Part shown: positions 1-6,242 of the stretch, in pieces
Numbering within the stretch: the first letter of the stretch is position 1
How the letters are laid out: each line of letters begins with the position of its first letter
From: a virus
Virus record (IMG/VR): IMGVR_UViG_3300020371_000063
Coordinates: 1-22,965 of that record
DNA: 22,965 nucleotides
Reading direction: 5' to 3' (one strand)
Program-made: the position numbers and the translations under genes
Notes under the pieces: generated by a model
The model's database searches: none
What the model was told of the DNA's origin: nothing
Seen by the model: the letters and a program-made list of their open reading frames with translations, nothing else

Positions 1-165
1 TTGTGTGCCACTGTAATCAATGAGATAAAGATACCCTGCTGGGTCTAACCAATACTGTGACATTGTGCCACCAAGACCGTCTTCCATGTCTTTGGTTTGG
101 CACTCTACTTCTGTGCAATGTGGACCTAAATCGTATGATGACCGAAAGTAATCAAACATTCCCAT
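1..165 (-). CDS. Small cyanophage protein of unknown function, 3' end beyond the window
   Basis: Reading leftward from an ATG at 163-165 the frame is open for 55 codons to the window edge, so the C-terminus is missing. The protein begins MGMFDYFRSSYDLG and contains QTKDMEDG and QYWLDPAGYLYLIDY, a pattern I associate with a small conserved protein of T4-like cyanophages whose function is not known. Its ATG overlaps the TAA of the DUF4385 gene (TAATG), which supports translational coupling. An AGGAG lies just before the first ATG. It is better spaced for the second Met (ATG at 157-159), and a GGAGG further upstream suits the first, so the exact start is open. The aromatic and acidic composition gives no membrane segment. 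Confidence 0.75.
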   Translation of the reverse strand, partial: MGMFDYFRSSYDLGPHCTEVECQTKDMEDGLGGTMSQYWLDPAGYLYLIDYSGTQ

Positions 166-659
166 TACTCCTGTGACCTCCATTCCTGGCGCATCTGTTT
201 GTATATAGGGTCATTGGCAACCAAGTCACGGACAACTTTAAAGATTGATGCACACATTGCTTTTTCATTAGTGAGAGCATCAGTTTCTTGTGGTAATATA
301 GGAGTGCCACCTCTATCACCAGTGTGGTAATAAGGTGGCTTGGTTACATATTTGCGACCAGACTTGTGGTTAGCATAGCGTCTAGAGCGAGTGAAACCCA
401 TCTCTAGAAACTTGCGACACATATCCATGCCGATAAAGTCTTTGTCTTCTTTGTATTTGTTATACAGGTTGTAAATGGTCCTAGAAGAATCCTCTGCTAT
501 AGGGATACTTCTAAACCTCCAATAACGTCGAATATCGTTAGTGTAAGGGCGTACCAGTAGCACTCCTTGCTCTCCCCTTCCAATACGATAAAGTTTGCGA
601 GTTTCTGCATCCGTGAAGTCAAGTTGCTCATAATCCAGGTCATAATCAAACTCTTTCAT
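165..659 (-). CDS. DUF4385 family protein
   Basis: The 164-residue protein matches the DUF4385 pattern as I know it. An acidic N-terminus (FDYDLDYEQLDF) is followed by LYRIGRGEQGVLLVRPY near residues 24-39, a WRF motif near 47-49, and MCRKFLEMGFTRSRRYANH near 80-98. Length fits the family, which occurs in bacteria and marine phages and has no established biochemical role. It is soluble, with no signal peptide or membrane segment. The ATG at 657-659 overlaps the TGA of a 52-residue upstream gene (ATGA), and the TAA overlaps the start of the next gene, so it sits inside a coupled run. No strong ribosome-binding site is visible, which fits coupling. Family assignment is by motif memory, not by a search. 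Confidence 0.78.
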   Translation of the reverse strand: MKEFDYDLDYEQLDFTDAETRKLYRIGRGEQGVLLVRPYTNDIRRYWRFRSIPIAEDSSRTIYNLYNKYKEDKDFIGMDMCRKFLEMGFTRSRRYANHKSGRKYVTKPPYYHTGDRGGTPILPQETDALTNEKAMCASIFKVVRDLVANDPIYKQMRQEWRSQE

Positions 660-814
660 TGCATCCGATAACGATAGTCTCTGAGTTTTTGGACGAGTCG
701 TAGATGGTCTACAACTCCTGGTGCGATTTTTTCTCTTGCTCTTGCTACATCATGTGATGACATTGTTTCCAATGCCCTTAGGAGATGGTCAACTTCTTGG
801 ATTGATAGATTCAT
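656..814 (-). CDS. Small helical protein, 52 aa, function unknown
   Basis: The frame begins MNLSIQEVDHLLRALETM at an ATG at 812-814 and ends with TGA at 656-658, coding for 52 residues. It is too short for most gene callers. It exactly fills the space between two accepted genes, overlapping the upstream stop as TAATG and the downstream start as ATGA. This is the same junction style as its neighbours and is the main support. The product is amphipathic and basic toward its end (LRDYRYRMQ), probably two helices. I do not recognise a family, and no catalytic or metal-binding pattern is visible. Confidence 0.78.
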   Translation of the reverse strand: MNLSIQEVDHLLRALETMSSHDVARAREKIAPGVVDHLRLVQKLRDYRYRMQ

Positions 815-1032
815 TAGAAACCTTTACCTTTTTGTTTAATATCCAGCACCTCTACATGTGAGAGAATCATTGCTGGTGACTGAAACCATTTTGAAAACAT
901 GGATTCCCATGACCTATGATACTCTTCTTTACCTGTCTTGTAAACCAACTTGTAATGATGTCTGTCATATAATCCATCTGATGTCTGCTGGAAATACAGC
1001 GGGTCAGATGGGTCAATGAGTTTCATATTCAT
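814..1032 (-). CDS. Hypothetical phage protein, 72 aa
   Basis: A 72-residue protein starting MNMKLIDPSDPLYFQQ, rich in aromatic and charged residues (YHRSWESMFSKWFQ), with a basic C-terminus ending KQKGKGF. No known domain is recognised. The ATG at 1030-1032 overlaps the TGA of the upstream 42-residue membrane protein, and the TAA overlaps the ATG of the next small gene, so it is part of the coupled chain. Met3 is an alternative start. There is no signal peptide or membrane span. It is likely a small accessory protein of the kind that fills gaps in cyanomyovirus genomes. Confidence 0.72.
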   Translation of the reverse strand: MNMKLIDPSDPLYFQQTSDGLYDRHHYKLVYKTGKEEYHRSWESMFSKWFQSPAMILSHVEVLDIKQKGKGF

Positions 1033-1157
1033 GGGTGAGCATTCTTGAGTGTGGTTAGCAAGTGCATGTTACCATGAAAATACCCCGCCGCAATAGTGGC
1101 AAGGGTCAGTAAGAAAAGTGCCACAAGGGCAAGCACGTTTGGAATTGGTGGTTTCAT
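1029..1157 (-). CDS. Small single-pass membrane protein, 42 aa
   Basis: An ATG at 1155-1157 opens a 42-codon frame ending in TGA at 1029-1031. After a short MKPPIPN head, residues about 6-26 form one continuous hydrophobic segment (VLALVALFLLTLATIAAG), followed by a short tail with Lys and His. This is a typical single transmembrane helix, probably in the host inner membrane. Both ends overlap neighbours in ATGA fashion: its start overlaps the oxygenase stop and its stop overlaps the next start. A different frame over the same DNA encodes a cysteine-rich peptide, but it lacks these junctions. Possible roles (lysis accessory, membrane modulation) cannot be told apart from sequence alone. Confidence 0.78.
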   Translation of the reverse strand: MKPPIPNVLALVALFLLTLATIAAGYFHGNMHLLTTLKNAHP

Positions 1158-1735
1158 GACAGTTTGAGATTGAAAGCAATACTAATTCTATCTTCAGTGG
1201 ACATATTGATATCAACATCATGTTGTAATGTATTTGGAAATATAATAATATCTCCTTCTGTTGGACTCCATGTATAACAATTATATTCATTTGTTAACTG
1301 CATTGTCTCTTGAGACTTATATGCAGATAGAGAATACATTGTGTTTGGATTATAGAATCTCAGTTTTCCAGAATTATTTGGTATGTTAACAAAAAATACT
1401 CCAGACAATTCACAGTTTAAATGTGTATGTGGAGAATTAGATGTATGTGGTGGATTAACATTTATCCAAAAAGAATCATAGTCCCACCTTATACCTTGTT
1501 TGAATCCGAAAGAATTTTTAATATGGTATTCAACAATCGGATTAATCAATGATGTGATATTGTGATTGTCAATCAAACAGTGGTAATCACTATGATAACC
1601 ACCATTATTTGATGCTTTTACACCAATAGAATCTTTATCTATTTCTTGATATATCTCATTCAGAATAGTATCTTTATCATAATTGTGATTAGATACTACA
1701 ACATGACTAGGAAATAATAGTATACTAGCAGTCAT
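1154..1735 (-). CDS. Putative 2OG-Fe(II) oxygenase (PF13759-like)
   Basis: The 193-residue protein resembles the small phage 2-oxoglutarate/Fe(II) oxygenases with a double-stranded beta-helix fold. Iron-ligand candidates are H103 and H105 in SPHTHLNCELSGVFFV and H172 in FPNTLQHDV. The likely 2-oxoglutarate-binding Arg is R183 in EDRISIAFN. The SGVFFV, GDIIIFPN and RISIAFN segments are hallmarks of the family. Such enzymes hydroxylate proteins or small molecules; the substrate here is unknown. The start at 1735 lies inside the end of the upstream 74-residue gene (11-base overlap), and its stop overlaps the membrane-protein start. The gene is AT-rich. It lies two small genes downstream of the halogenase, so two oxidative enzymes share one transcription unit. 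Class assignment is firm, target is not. Confidence 0.85.
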   Translation of the reverse strand: MTASILLFPSHVVVSNHNYDKDTILNEIYQEIDKDSIGVKASNNGGYHSDYHCLIDNHNITSLINPIVEYHIKNSFGFKQGIRWDYDSFWINVNPPHTSNSPHTHLNCELSGVFFVNIPNNSGKLRFYNPNTMYSLSAYKSQETMQLTNEYNCYTWSPTEGDIIIFPNTLQHDVDINMSTEDRISIAFNLKLS

Positions 1736-1949
1736 TAGGATTTACCAATGAAAAGCATACAGAATTAAACTTACCTACCATACCTCTAAGAGATACTTTG
1801 GTGTGCTGTGAGCGCACTTCAACATCAGTCACAGTATATATTCGACCAACGATACATGGTGGAAAGTCATTGTTTCCCCATCGTTGCTGCTCAAGGGTGC
1901 AACCAAGAAATCTAACTCTGTCGTTGGGTTGAAGGGTAGGCATAATCAT
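1725..1949 (-). CDS. Hypothetical phage protein, 74 aa
   Basis: A 74-residue protein with a beta-rich pattern: LQPNDRVRFLGCT, then CIVGRIYTVTDVEV, then KVSLRGMVGKFNSVCFSLV. The arrangement of short strands around NDRVRFLG and GRIYTVTDVE recalls small SH3-like barrels, but this is only an impression. Four cysteines are spread along it without an obvious zinc motif. The first ATG is 1947-1949 and a second in-frame ATG is at 1941-1943. Either way it overlaps the upstream 53-residue gene by more than 30 bases and the oxygenase by 11. No function is proposed. Confidence 0.68.
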   Translation of the reverse strand: MIMPTLQPNDRVRFLGCTLEQQRWGNNDFPPCIVGRIYTVTDVEVRSQHTKVSLRGMVGKFNSVCFSLVNPNDC

Positions 1950-2073
1950 ACAGGTTATCTAGAATGTCTGTCAATTCATCATAGTGGTCTTTATCCCACA
2001 TCTCTTTTAATAATCCTTTTTGCTCTCGTCTTACAATAGTAAAGACTTCTTGCCATTGTCGTTGTGTCATCAT
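1912..2073 (-). CDS. Small hypothetical protein, 53 aa
   Basis: An ATG at 2071-2073 overlaps the halogenase TGA as ATGA and opens 53 codons ending in TAG at 1912-1914. The product begins MMTQRQWQEVFTIVRREQ and continues with acidic-aromatic YDELTDILDNLYDY. It looks helical and soluble. It fills what would otherwise be a 120-base gap between two accepted genes. Its 3' end overlaps the next gene by 38 bases, a larger overlap than elsewhere, so either this end or the neighbour's start might be slightly different. No family recognised. Confidence 0.7.
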   Translation of the reverse strand: MMTQRQWQEVFTIVRREQKGLLKEMWDKDHYDELTDILDNLYDYAYPSTQRQS

Positions 2074-3206
2074 GATTTTACAATATTATCATTCCACAGT
2101 TTGAAACAGAAAGTATTCCACTGCGAGTATTCTTTTTTATCTGGAATATATGTGTCAGATAAGAGAAATCTAGTAAACTCTTTATTGGGTCTAAATGGCA
2201 GAGACTTAGCATACTTCCAGAATGGTGTATCATACTTAGACCCATTCCGATAGTGCCATAGAATAAAATCTTCTACCTTCTTAATCTCTGCTCTTAATTC
2301 TTTATTGAGGTCATCTTTTGACACCAGTCCATTGATGTAATCAATGTATCCCTGAGCAATAAAGATGTATGTTGCAACTGATGATGCCTCTAGAGGCTCA
2401 ACGAAAGAGTAACGATTACCATTCAATAGTATATTATCACCGACTGTGCAGTCTTTAGCAACATAATTCTTGAATGACATACTACCATCTGGGATAGCAT
2501 CAAATCTAGCAATGAAGTCCTCTGTTGCTTCTGCATATGAGGTAATAGAATCATTGTAGAGATAACCATATGACACACTGTCAACATTTGGAATGACAAA
2601 TGTCCATCCATTTGGTGTTGCAACACACCTAGTATAGGTCAATTCTAAATCTCTGCCAGGTTTTCTATACAATAATGCAGAATTAATTGGATTGACTAAC
2701 ATATCATAGTCATCCTCATAATTATTGTATTGTCTTCCTCTACAATCAATAATCCAATCTGCTTGAATATCACTCAGGTCAGAAATATCAGTATCGATAA
2801 CATTAAACATGCCAGAAGATATTACTGCCTGTGATAATAGATGAGGTTGATAGTGGACAGCATGATTGCCAACATAGAAGTAATGAAAGAATTCTTCTGC
2901 TTTTCCCCATCCCTCGTAATTGATTCCTGTCTTAAGTGTTAGACCAAGATTATTTTCTCGCATGTTTGTAGCAAGACTATAACCAGCATCAATTCCTTGT
3001 CCCAGTTGTGGGAAAAACAGTCTATTAAACTCTAGTGTGCTACCTTGACCTACCCTTTCGATAGGTTTAGTAGAATCATAGTAGAGGTCAATCTCTTCAT
3101 CACATGTATCAAATAGATTATATCTCAATCCATATGATTTGAAGGTCAGTGCTGTTGCGATACCACCGATACCAGCACCAACAATGGCAATCTTCTTTTT
3201 ACTCAT
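2070..3206 (-). CDS. Flavin-dependent halogenase (tryptophan-halogenase fold, viral type)
   Basis: The 378-residue protein has an N-terminal FAD-binding G-x-G-x-x-G motif (IAIVGAGIGG, G10, G12, G15). It has VGQGST at 52-57 in place of the usual GEAT segment, and GWTFVIP at 200-206, a variant of the GWxWxIP signature with Phe for the second Trp. FVEPLEASS follows at 268-276. By my alignment K92 (LKTGINYEGW) falls on the catalytic Lys79 of PrnA/RebH, and E273 in FVEPLE on PrnA Glu346, so the enzyme is probably active. It is much shorter than bacterial tryptophan halogenases (about 530 residues). Cyanophages are known to carry such enzymes; VirX1 of cyanophage Syn10 is a characterised iodinase. 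The substrate here is unknown. The ATG at 3204-3206 overlaps the stop of the preceding small gene by 8 bases. Confidence 0.88.
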   Translation of the reverse strand: MSKKKIAIVGAGIGGIATALTFKSYGLRYNLFDTCDEEIDLYYDSTKPIERVGQGSTLEFNRLFFPQLGQGIDAGYSLATNMRENNLGLTLKTGINYEGWGKAEEFFHYFYVGNHAVHYQPHLLSQAVISSGMFNVIDTDISDLSDIQADWIIDCRGRQYNNYEDDYDMLVNPINSALLYRKPGRDLELTYTRCVATPNGWTFVIPNVDSVSYGYLYNDSITSYAEATEDFIARFDAIPDGSMSFKNYVAKDCTVGDNILLNGNRYSFVEPLEASSVATYIFIAQGYIDYINGLVSKDDLNKELRAEIKKVEDFILWHYRNGSKYDTPFWKYAKSLPFRPNKEFTRFLLSDTYIPDKKEYSQWNTFCFKLWNDNIVKS

Positions 3207-3363
3207 TTTCGTAAGTGGGTGGATGATACTTTAGATATTCCCAAAAGGTTAGTTTCATCTCCTTATGGGTCATACCACAATGTGCTGCAGCAGCAGGTAG
3301 ATTTAATTTAGCAGTAAACAAACCTTCATTTGCCTCTGCTACATTTTCAGGCGTAGTTTTCAC
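3199..3363 (-). CDS. Small protein, 54 aa, weak helix-turn-helix look; GTG start
   Basis: The frame can be extended to a TTG at 3388-3390, but a GTG at 3361-3363 preceded closely by GGAGAGA gives a more compact 54-residue protein starting KTTPENVAEANEGLF after the initiator. This limits overlap with the upstream gene to 17 bases. The middle part LPAAAAHCGMTHKEMKLTF followed by WEYLKYHPP has the Ala-rich helix, Gly-Met-Thr turn and second helix expected of a helix-turn-helix. It is very short for a DNA-binding protein, so the resemblance is only suggestive. It precedes and overlaps the halogenase by 8 bases. Function unknown. Confidence 0.65.
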   Translation of the reverse strand: MKTTPENVAEANEGLFTAKLNLPAAAAHCGMTHKEMKLTFWEYLKYHPPTYENE

Positions 3364-3547
3364 TCTCTCCGACAAGCTCAATGTCCTCAATACAGTCTAC
3401 AGTTACTTCGTGTGGTCCGATTCGATACCAGTGATTGTCTGCACCAGTAACATCTGGGCGGACTCCCAGATACTCCAACTCATTACAATTATTCTCACGC
3501 AACCACGCTTGAAGACGGTGGTGCATAAGGTCTGCTCTACTAATCAT
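3347..3547 (-). CDS. Hypothetical protein, 66 aa
   Basis: An upstream extension to 3619 would overlap the previous gene by 80 bases. The start at 3545-3547 (MISRADLMHHRLQAWL) is preferred because it overlaps the previous stop by only 8 bases, like other junctions here. The product has a helical N-terminus (HHRLQAWLRENN) and a strand-rich C-terminus with YRIGPHEVTVDCIEDIEL, ending at a TGA at 3347-3349. No known family is recognised. It sits between the promoter-proximal 67-residue gene and the halogenase. Confidence 0.7.
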   Translation of the reverse strand: MISRADLMHHRLQAWLRENNCNELEYLGVRPDVTGADNHWYRIGPHEVTVDCIEDIELVGESENYA

Positions 3548-3743
3548 CGTCCAACTCTGCAATTTTTTCATCAAGTGTATCGAGAATACTATCCATAGAC
3601 CCGATATTTTCAATATCATTAATCAACTTAGCAATCTGCGTACATACAACTGGACGCTCTTGCCTAGCAGCAAATGCTAGTGCATTGCGTAGTTGACCAG
3701 ATGCTTCGTTGAGTGATTCTTCTACTGATTTAGATAATGCCAT
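3540..3743 (-). CDS. Small helical protein, 67 aa, first gene after the promoter
   Basis: The preferred start is ATG 3741-3743 (MALSKSVEESLNEASGQL). A longer reading from a TTG at 3780-3782 would begin between the -35 and -10 boxes of the promoter described at 3765-3793, so it could not be made from that transcript. The product looks all-helical with heptad-like spacing, basic in the middle (NALAFAARQERP) and acidic at the end (LDEKIAELDDD). I associate this pattern with a conserved small protein of marine T4-like phages but know no function. The predicted leader is only about 15 bases and no strong ribosome-binding site is visible. Confidence 0.75.
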   Translation of the reverse strand: MALSKSVEESLNEASGQLRNALAFAARQERPVVCTQIAKLINDIENIGSMDSILDTLDEKIAELDDD

Positions 3744-3764
3744 AATCACTGTCGCTACATTGTC

Positions 3765-3793
3765 AGTATATAGGATTCTCAAGAATCTGTCAA
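3765..3793 (-). promoter_or_regulatory. Near-consensus sigma70-type promoter
   Basis: On the minus strand TTGACA (3788-3793) and TATACT (3765-3770) are separated by exactly 17 bases. The -35 box is perfect and the -10 box has one mismatch to TATAAT. It occupies the only real intergenic gap in the left part of the window, the -35 box overlapping the TGA of the upstream 320-residue gene. Transcription would start near 3757-3759 and read into the 67-residue gene and on through the halogenase and oxygenase. In T4-like cyanophages host-sigma70-like promoters are typical of early genes. Confidence 0.75.
3774..3787. repeat. Inverted repeat inside promoter spacer, possible operator
   Basis: GATTCT-CA-AGAATC is a perfect 6-base-arm palindrome with a two-base centre lying wholly within the 17-base spacer of the promoter. 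A second short palindrome, TGTC-AA-GACA (3788-3797), overlaps the -35 box. The position suits a repressor or activator site, but the arms are short and chance is possible. Confidence 0.45.
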
Positions 3794-4752
3794 GACAAGT
3801 CCTCGATGTAGTAGACCTTAACTTGCAAATTGTCCTTAGTGTCCCATTTATACTTAAACATCGTATGACTGTATTTTTCCATAGGCATTTCTAACAGTCT
3901 ATTACCCTGTGCCTCACAAATAATATTATTAAAAATTAACAGTTTTACTTCCGTCTCATAGTTTTCTATTCTGACTTCAGACTCCATCGCAATAGCGTCT
4001 GCAACTCCAGGGACAAATTGCATGGTAACGTTTGTCATTTCACTACTGTATTCAATACATTTGATTACATCATCAATTTTTGAGTAGTCTTTGTATGTCT
4101 CTCTAGGATTTCTCTTTAAGAAATCTTCTCTGGGAAACTTAACAGCATACTTCACCACCAGATTCTCATCGTTGAATCCAATGTAATTAAATCTGAGTTC
4201 TGAATCTAGACTACACATAAAATCTATGTGTATATTATCTACATGCAGATAATCAAAAAACATTCTTTTCTGCTCGATAGTTGTCCTATCAAGAAATGTT
4301 TGATTTACCCAAAAATATAATCCTTCGTAAGTCTCCTCATCTCCAGAATAAATGAGACCATATTCTGAGTTGTAATCAAATACACACTCACTAATCTCCA
4401 TATCACCAAAAATTAAGTTGGTAATCTTACTACACTCAGCAACATTTTTTACTGGACAATATTCATAGTATTTGTATGGATACCCATAACCAACACTGAC
4501 GAATTTAATATCGTCAGCAGTTACTTCGTATTCAGATGACTTCAATATACTCTTGAATTTGTCAGAATATTTCTCTCCGATAAATTCCAAATATCTGTCG
4601 TATGATTTGTGCAGCACAGGACTAATCTTCTCGATGCCCTTCAAATAATCTTTGACATCTTCAAATGTAAATGTGACACCAGATTCATCTAGTATCTTAT
4701 TAACCTGTGCTACTTCTTTTTCTAATAATTTAAATTTATACTTGCGACCCAT
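3790..4752 (-). CDS. Unrecognised 320-aa protein
   Basis: A 320-residue protein with no family I can name. It opens with a helical, charged region (KYKFKLLEKEVAQVNKILDE, then a Lys/Asp-rich stretch to about residue 75). It continues with a mixed alpha/beta region rich in Tyr, Phe and acidic residues (VGYGYPYKYYEYCPV, then YEGLYFWVNQTFLDRTT). It ends with alternating strands (TEVKLLIFNNIICE, then NLQVKVYYIEDLS). No signal peptide, membrane span, nucleotide-binding loop or metal motif is seen. The start at 4750-4752 lies 17 bases inside the preceding gene, and its TGA overlaps the -35 box of the accessory promoter. It is the largest protein of the left cluster without a proposed role. Confidence 0.8.
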   Translation of the reverse strand: MGRKYKFKLLEKEVAQVNKILDESGVTFTFEDVKDYLKGIEKISPVLHKSYDRYLEFIGEKYSDKFKSILKSSEYEVTADDIKFVSVGYGYPYKYYEYCPVKNVAECSKITNLIFGDMEISECVFDYNSEYGLIYSGDEETYEGLYFWVNQTFLDRTTIEQKRMFFDYLHVDNIHIDFMCSLDSELRFNYIGFNDENLVVKYAVKFPREDFLKRNPRETYKDYSKIDDVIKCIEYSSEMTNVTMQFVPGVADAIAMESEVRIENYETEVKLLIFNNIICEAQGNRLLEMPMEKYSHTMFKYKWDTKDNLQVKVYYIEDLS

Positions 4753-5080
4753 TTACCAAGTGAGCTCCACTAGCGACATCAACTAATTCAACAGCGACAT
4801 AATAGTCTTTTTCGTTTTCATCCAAATCATCCTCTTGGGGAAACCATTCATTAAAAGCATCCTGTGCTTGCTGAATAGTTTGGAAGTAACAATATACTTC
4901 ACCCTTGTCTCTTAAACTAGAGACAACAGTGTTATCTGCTTTATTATAATAAAACTCCCAAATTTCGTCAGACCTCTTACCATCTACTCTGAGATGCATG
5001 ACTGGTCTACCAGCATTTTTTGAAAGTTGATATAACAAATCAACAGGATAGAAAAAATCTGTATTGTATGAAGTAATCAT
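4736..5080 (-). CDS. Hypothetical protein, 114 aa
   Basis: A 114-residue soluble protein whose ATG (5078-5080) overlaps the TGA of the 380-residue gene as ATGA. It contains aromatic-rich strands (EIWEFYYNKADNTVV, then GEVYCYFQTIQQAQDAFNEW) and an acidic linker (PQEDDLDENEKDYY) before a hydrophobic C-terminal strand (YVAVELVDVA). No domain is recognised. Tight coupling to the tail-assembly-like protein suggests late expression with the tail genes, but no functional statement is possible. Confidence 0.72.
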   Translation of the reverse strand: MITSYNTDFFYPVDLLYQLSKNAGRPVMHLRVDGKRSDEIWEFYYNKADNTVVSSLRDKGEVYCYFQTIQQAQDAFNEWFPQEDDLDENEKDYYVAVELVDVASGAHLVNGSQV

Positions 5081-6219
5081 TCTTCTTCAACCTCTTCTAG
5101 TAATCTCTCTGCTTCTTCATCCAAATCATGTTGGGCAGCTTGTGCTTTAGTATCTTCCACATATTTTGCCATAATATCAGCAATGCTATAACCTACATTA
5201 TACTCTGCTAGTTTAGCATTGATTGCATCAATTTTTGCATCAACTGATGCAAGTTGCTCATCTAAGAGAGACTTCATCGTGCCAGGAGTTTGGTCATCTT
5301 CAACTTCACCAACAGATTTATATCTAGTATAAACATCCATTGGGATAAGTTGTAGTCTTGCAAGACCTTCTTCAACCTGCTCAATATCTTCTGTTGGGTC
5401 ACCAATATTATTGTTGAATGGGAGTTTTAGCTTTCCTAAGACTTTAAGGATTTCAAGTTTAAATGACAATTCACCAAAATTCTTAGCAGTCTCTTCATAT
5501 CCCTGACAATCAACAGCGATTGCCATATCATTTAGTAGGGCATCAGTAGCATCTACATTAACCAAACTCTTCTTCAACTCTCCAAGCATAATCTCAAGAG
5601 TATCCTGAGGTCTTGGTGCAACAGGGACTGAAATATTGACAAAATCATTGTTTTGCCATGCTTCCGAATCTGTAATGTCTCGCCACTCTTGTCTATAAGT
5701 CTTCCACTTCTGCTCCAAATCAGCATCTTTGAAAGTGTAGTCACTATTAAACATGAAGTCAGACCTATACAATGCCTCAAGCCTCATATTTTTTAGTTTC
5801 TGCTTCATGTATGACATGTCAGATAAATTCGACATGACAGTATCATAGAAGTCAGCAGTTTCAGCAACCTTCTTCACACCAAAGAAGTTTGTGACAACCT
5901 TAGACAAGTTTGCAACTTGTGCGTCGGTAGCAGCATCGTAGAAGTATGTCTTTTGCTCAGTTTCTTTTCTGCCAAAATTGTAGATGTCTTTACATCTCAC
6001 AGACATCCAAGTGTTATCTTCAAACAAAACGAATTGTGTAAGTCTATCCTTATCTGTATTCCAGACATCTGGAATAACTGCTAGTAGCTCATCATACAAA
6101 GCATCAGTAAGGTCTAACTTAGCCCCACGATACTGAATATATCTTTCTACTAATTCTGCGGGATATCTCTTTCGTTGCAACTTAAGAGATAACACACGAT
6201 GGTGTGATTGTGTAGCCAT
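5077..6219 (-). CDS. Putative tail-fibre assembly chaperone-like protein, 380 aa
   Basis: The 380-residue protein carries at about 145-205 a segment reading MRLEALYRSDFMFNSDYTF, then KWKTYRQEWRDI, then FVNISVPVAPRPQ. This follows the pattern of phage tail assembly chaperones (an Arg-rich SDWT-type stretch, W-x-x-YRQ-x-LRDI, then a V-x-x-P-x-x-P end; PF16778-like). The rest is unrecognised: a basic N-terminus (SLKLQRKRYP), a middle helical region and an acidic coiled-coil-like C-terminus ending EEAERLLEEVEEE. Its position immediately downstream of three fibre genes fits a helper that trimerises or attaches fibres. The start is well defined: AAGGA with a seven-base spacer before ATG at 6217-6219, behind a late promoter-like box. 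It is longer than usual for the family. Confidence 0.6.
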   Translation of the reverse strand: MATQSHHRVLSLKLQRKRYPAELVERYIQYRGAKLDLTDALYDELLAVIPDVWNTDKDRLTQFVLFEDNTWMSVRCKDIYNFGRKETEQKTYFYDAATDAQVANLSKVVTNFFGVKKVAETADFYDTVMSNLSDMSYMKQKLKNMRLEALYRSDFMFNSDYTFKDADLEQKWKTYRQEWRDITDSEAWQNNDFVNISVPVAPRPQDTLEIMLGELKKSLVNVDATDALLNDMAIAVDCQGYEETAKNFGELSFKLEILKVLGKLKLPFNNNIGDPTEDIEQVEEGLARLQLIPMDVYTRYKSVGEVEDDQTPGTMKSLLDEQLASVDAKIDAINAKLAEYNVGYSIADIMAKYVEDTKAQAAQHDLDEEAERLLEEVEEE

Positions 6220-6225
6220 CCTTTT

Positions 6226-6230
6226 TTCCT
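6226..6230 (-). promoter_or_regulatory. Ribosome-binding site of the 380-aa gene
   Basis: The short purine-rich leader contains AAGGA (in AAAGGAAAAAAGG) about seven bases before the ATG at 6217-6219. It is one of the clearer ribosome-binding sites in the window and supports this start. Confidence 0.6.
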
Positions 6231-6242
6231 TTTTGATAAAAT

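Noticed and set aside
1069-1290. A minus-strand frame of 73 codons with a cysteine-rich CPCG...CHYCGG end that looks like a zinc motif.
   Set aside because: It lies across the end of the oxygenase gene and over the membrane-protein gene in another frame, with no start or stop junctions like its neighbours. The cysteines arise from reading the hydrophobic-helix codons out of frame.
1945-1974. TTGACA, 18 bases, TATGAT on the minus strand, resembling a second sigma70 promoter.
   Set aside because: It lies inside the 53-aa gene and its -10 box contains the first ATG of the next gene, so a transcript from it would miss that start. It is probably chance.
3548-3619. N-terminal extension (MILKISGLWIVFS...) of the 66-aa gene.
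   Set aside because: It overlaps the preceding 67-aa gene by about 80 bases. The inner ATG at 3545-3547 gives the short overlap seen at other junctions.
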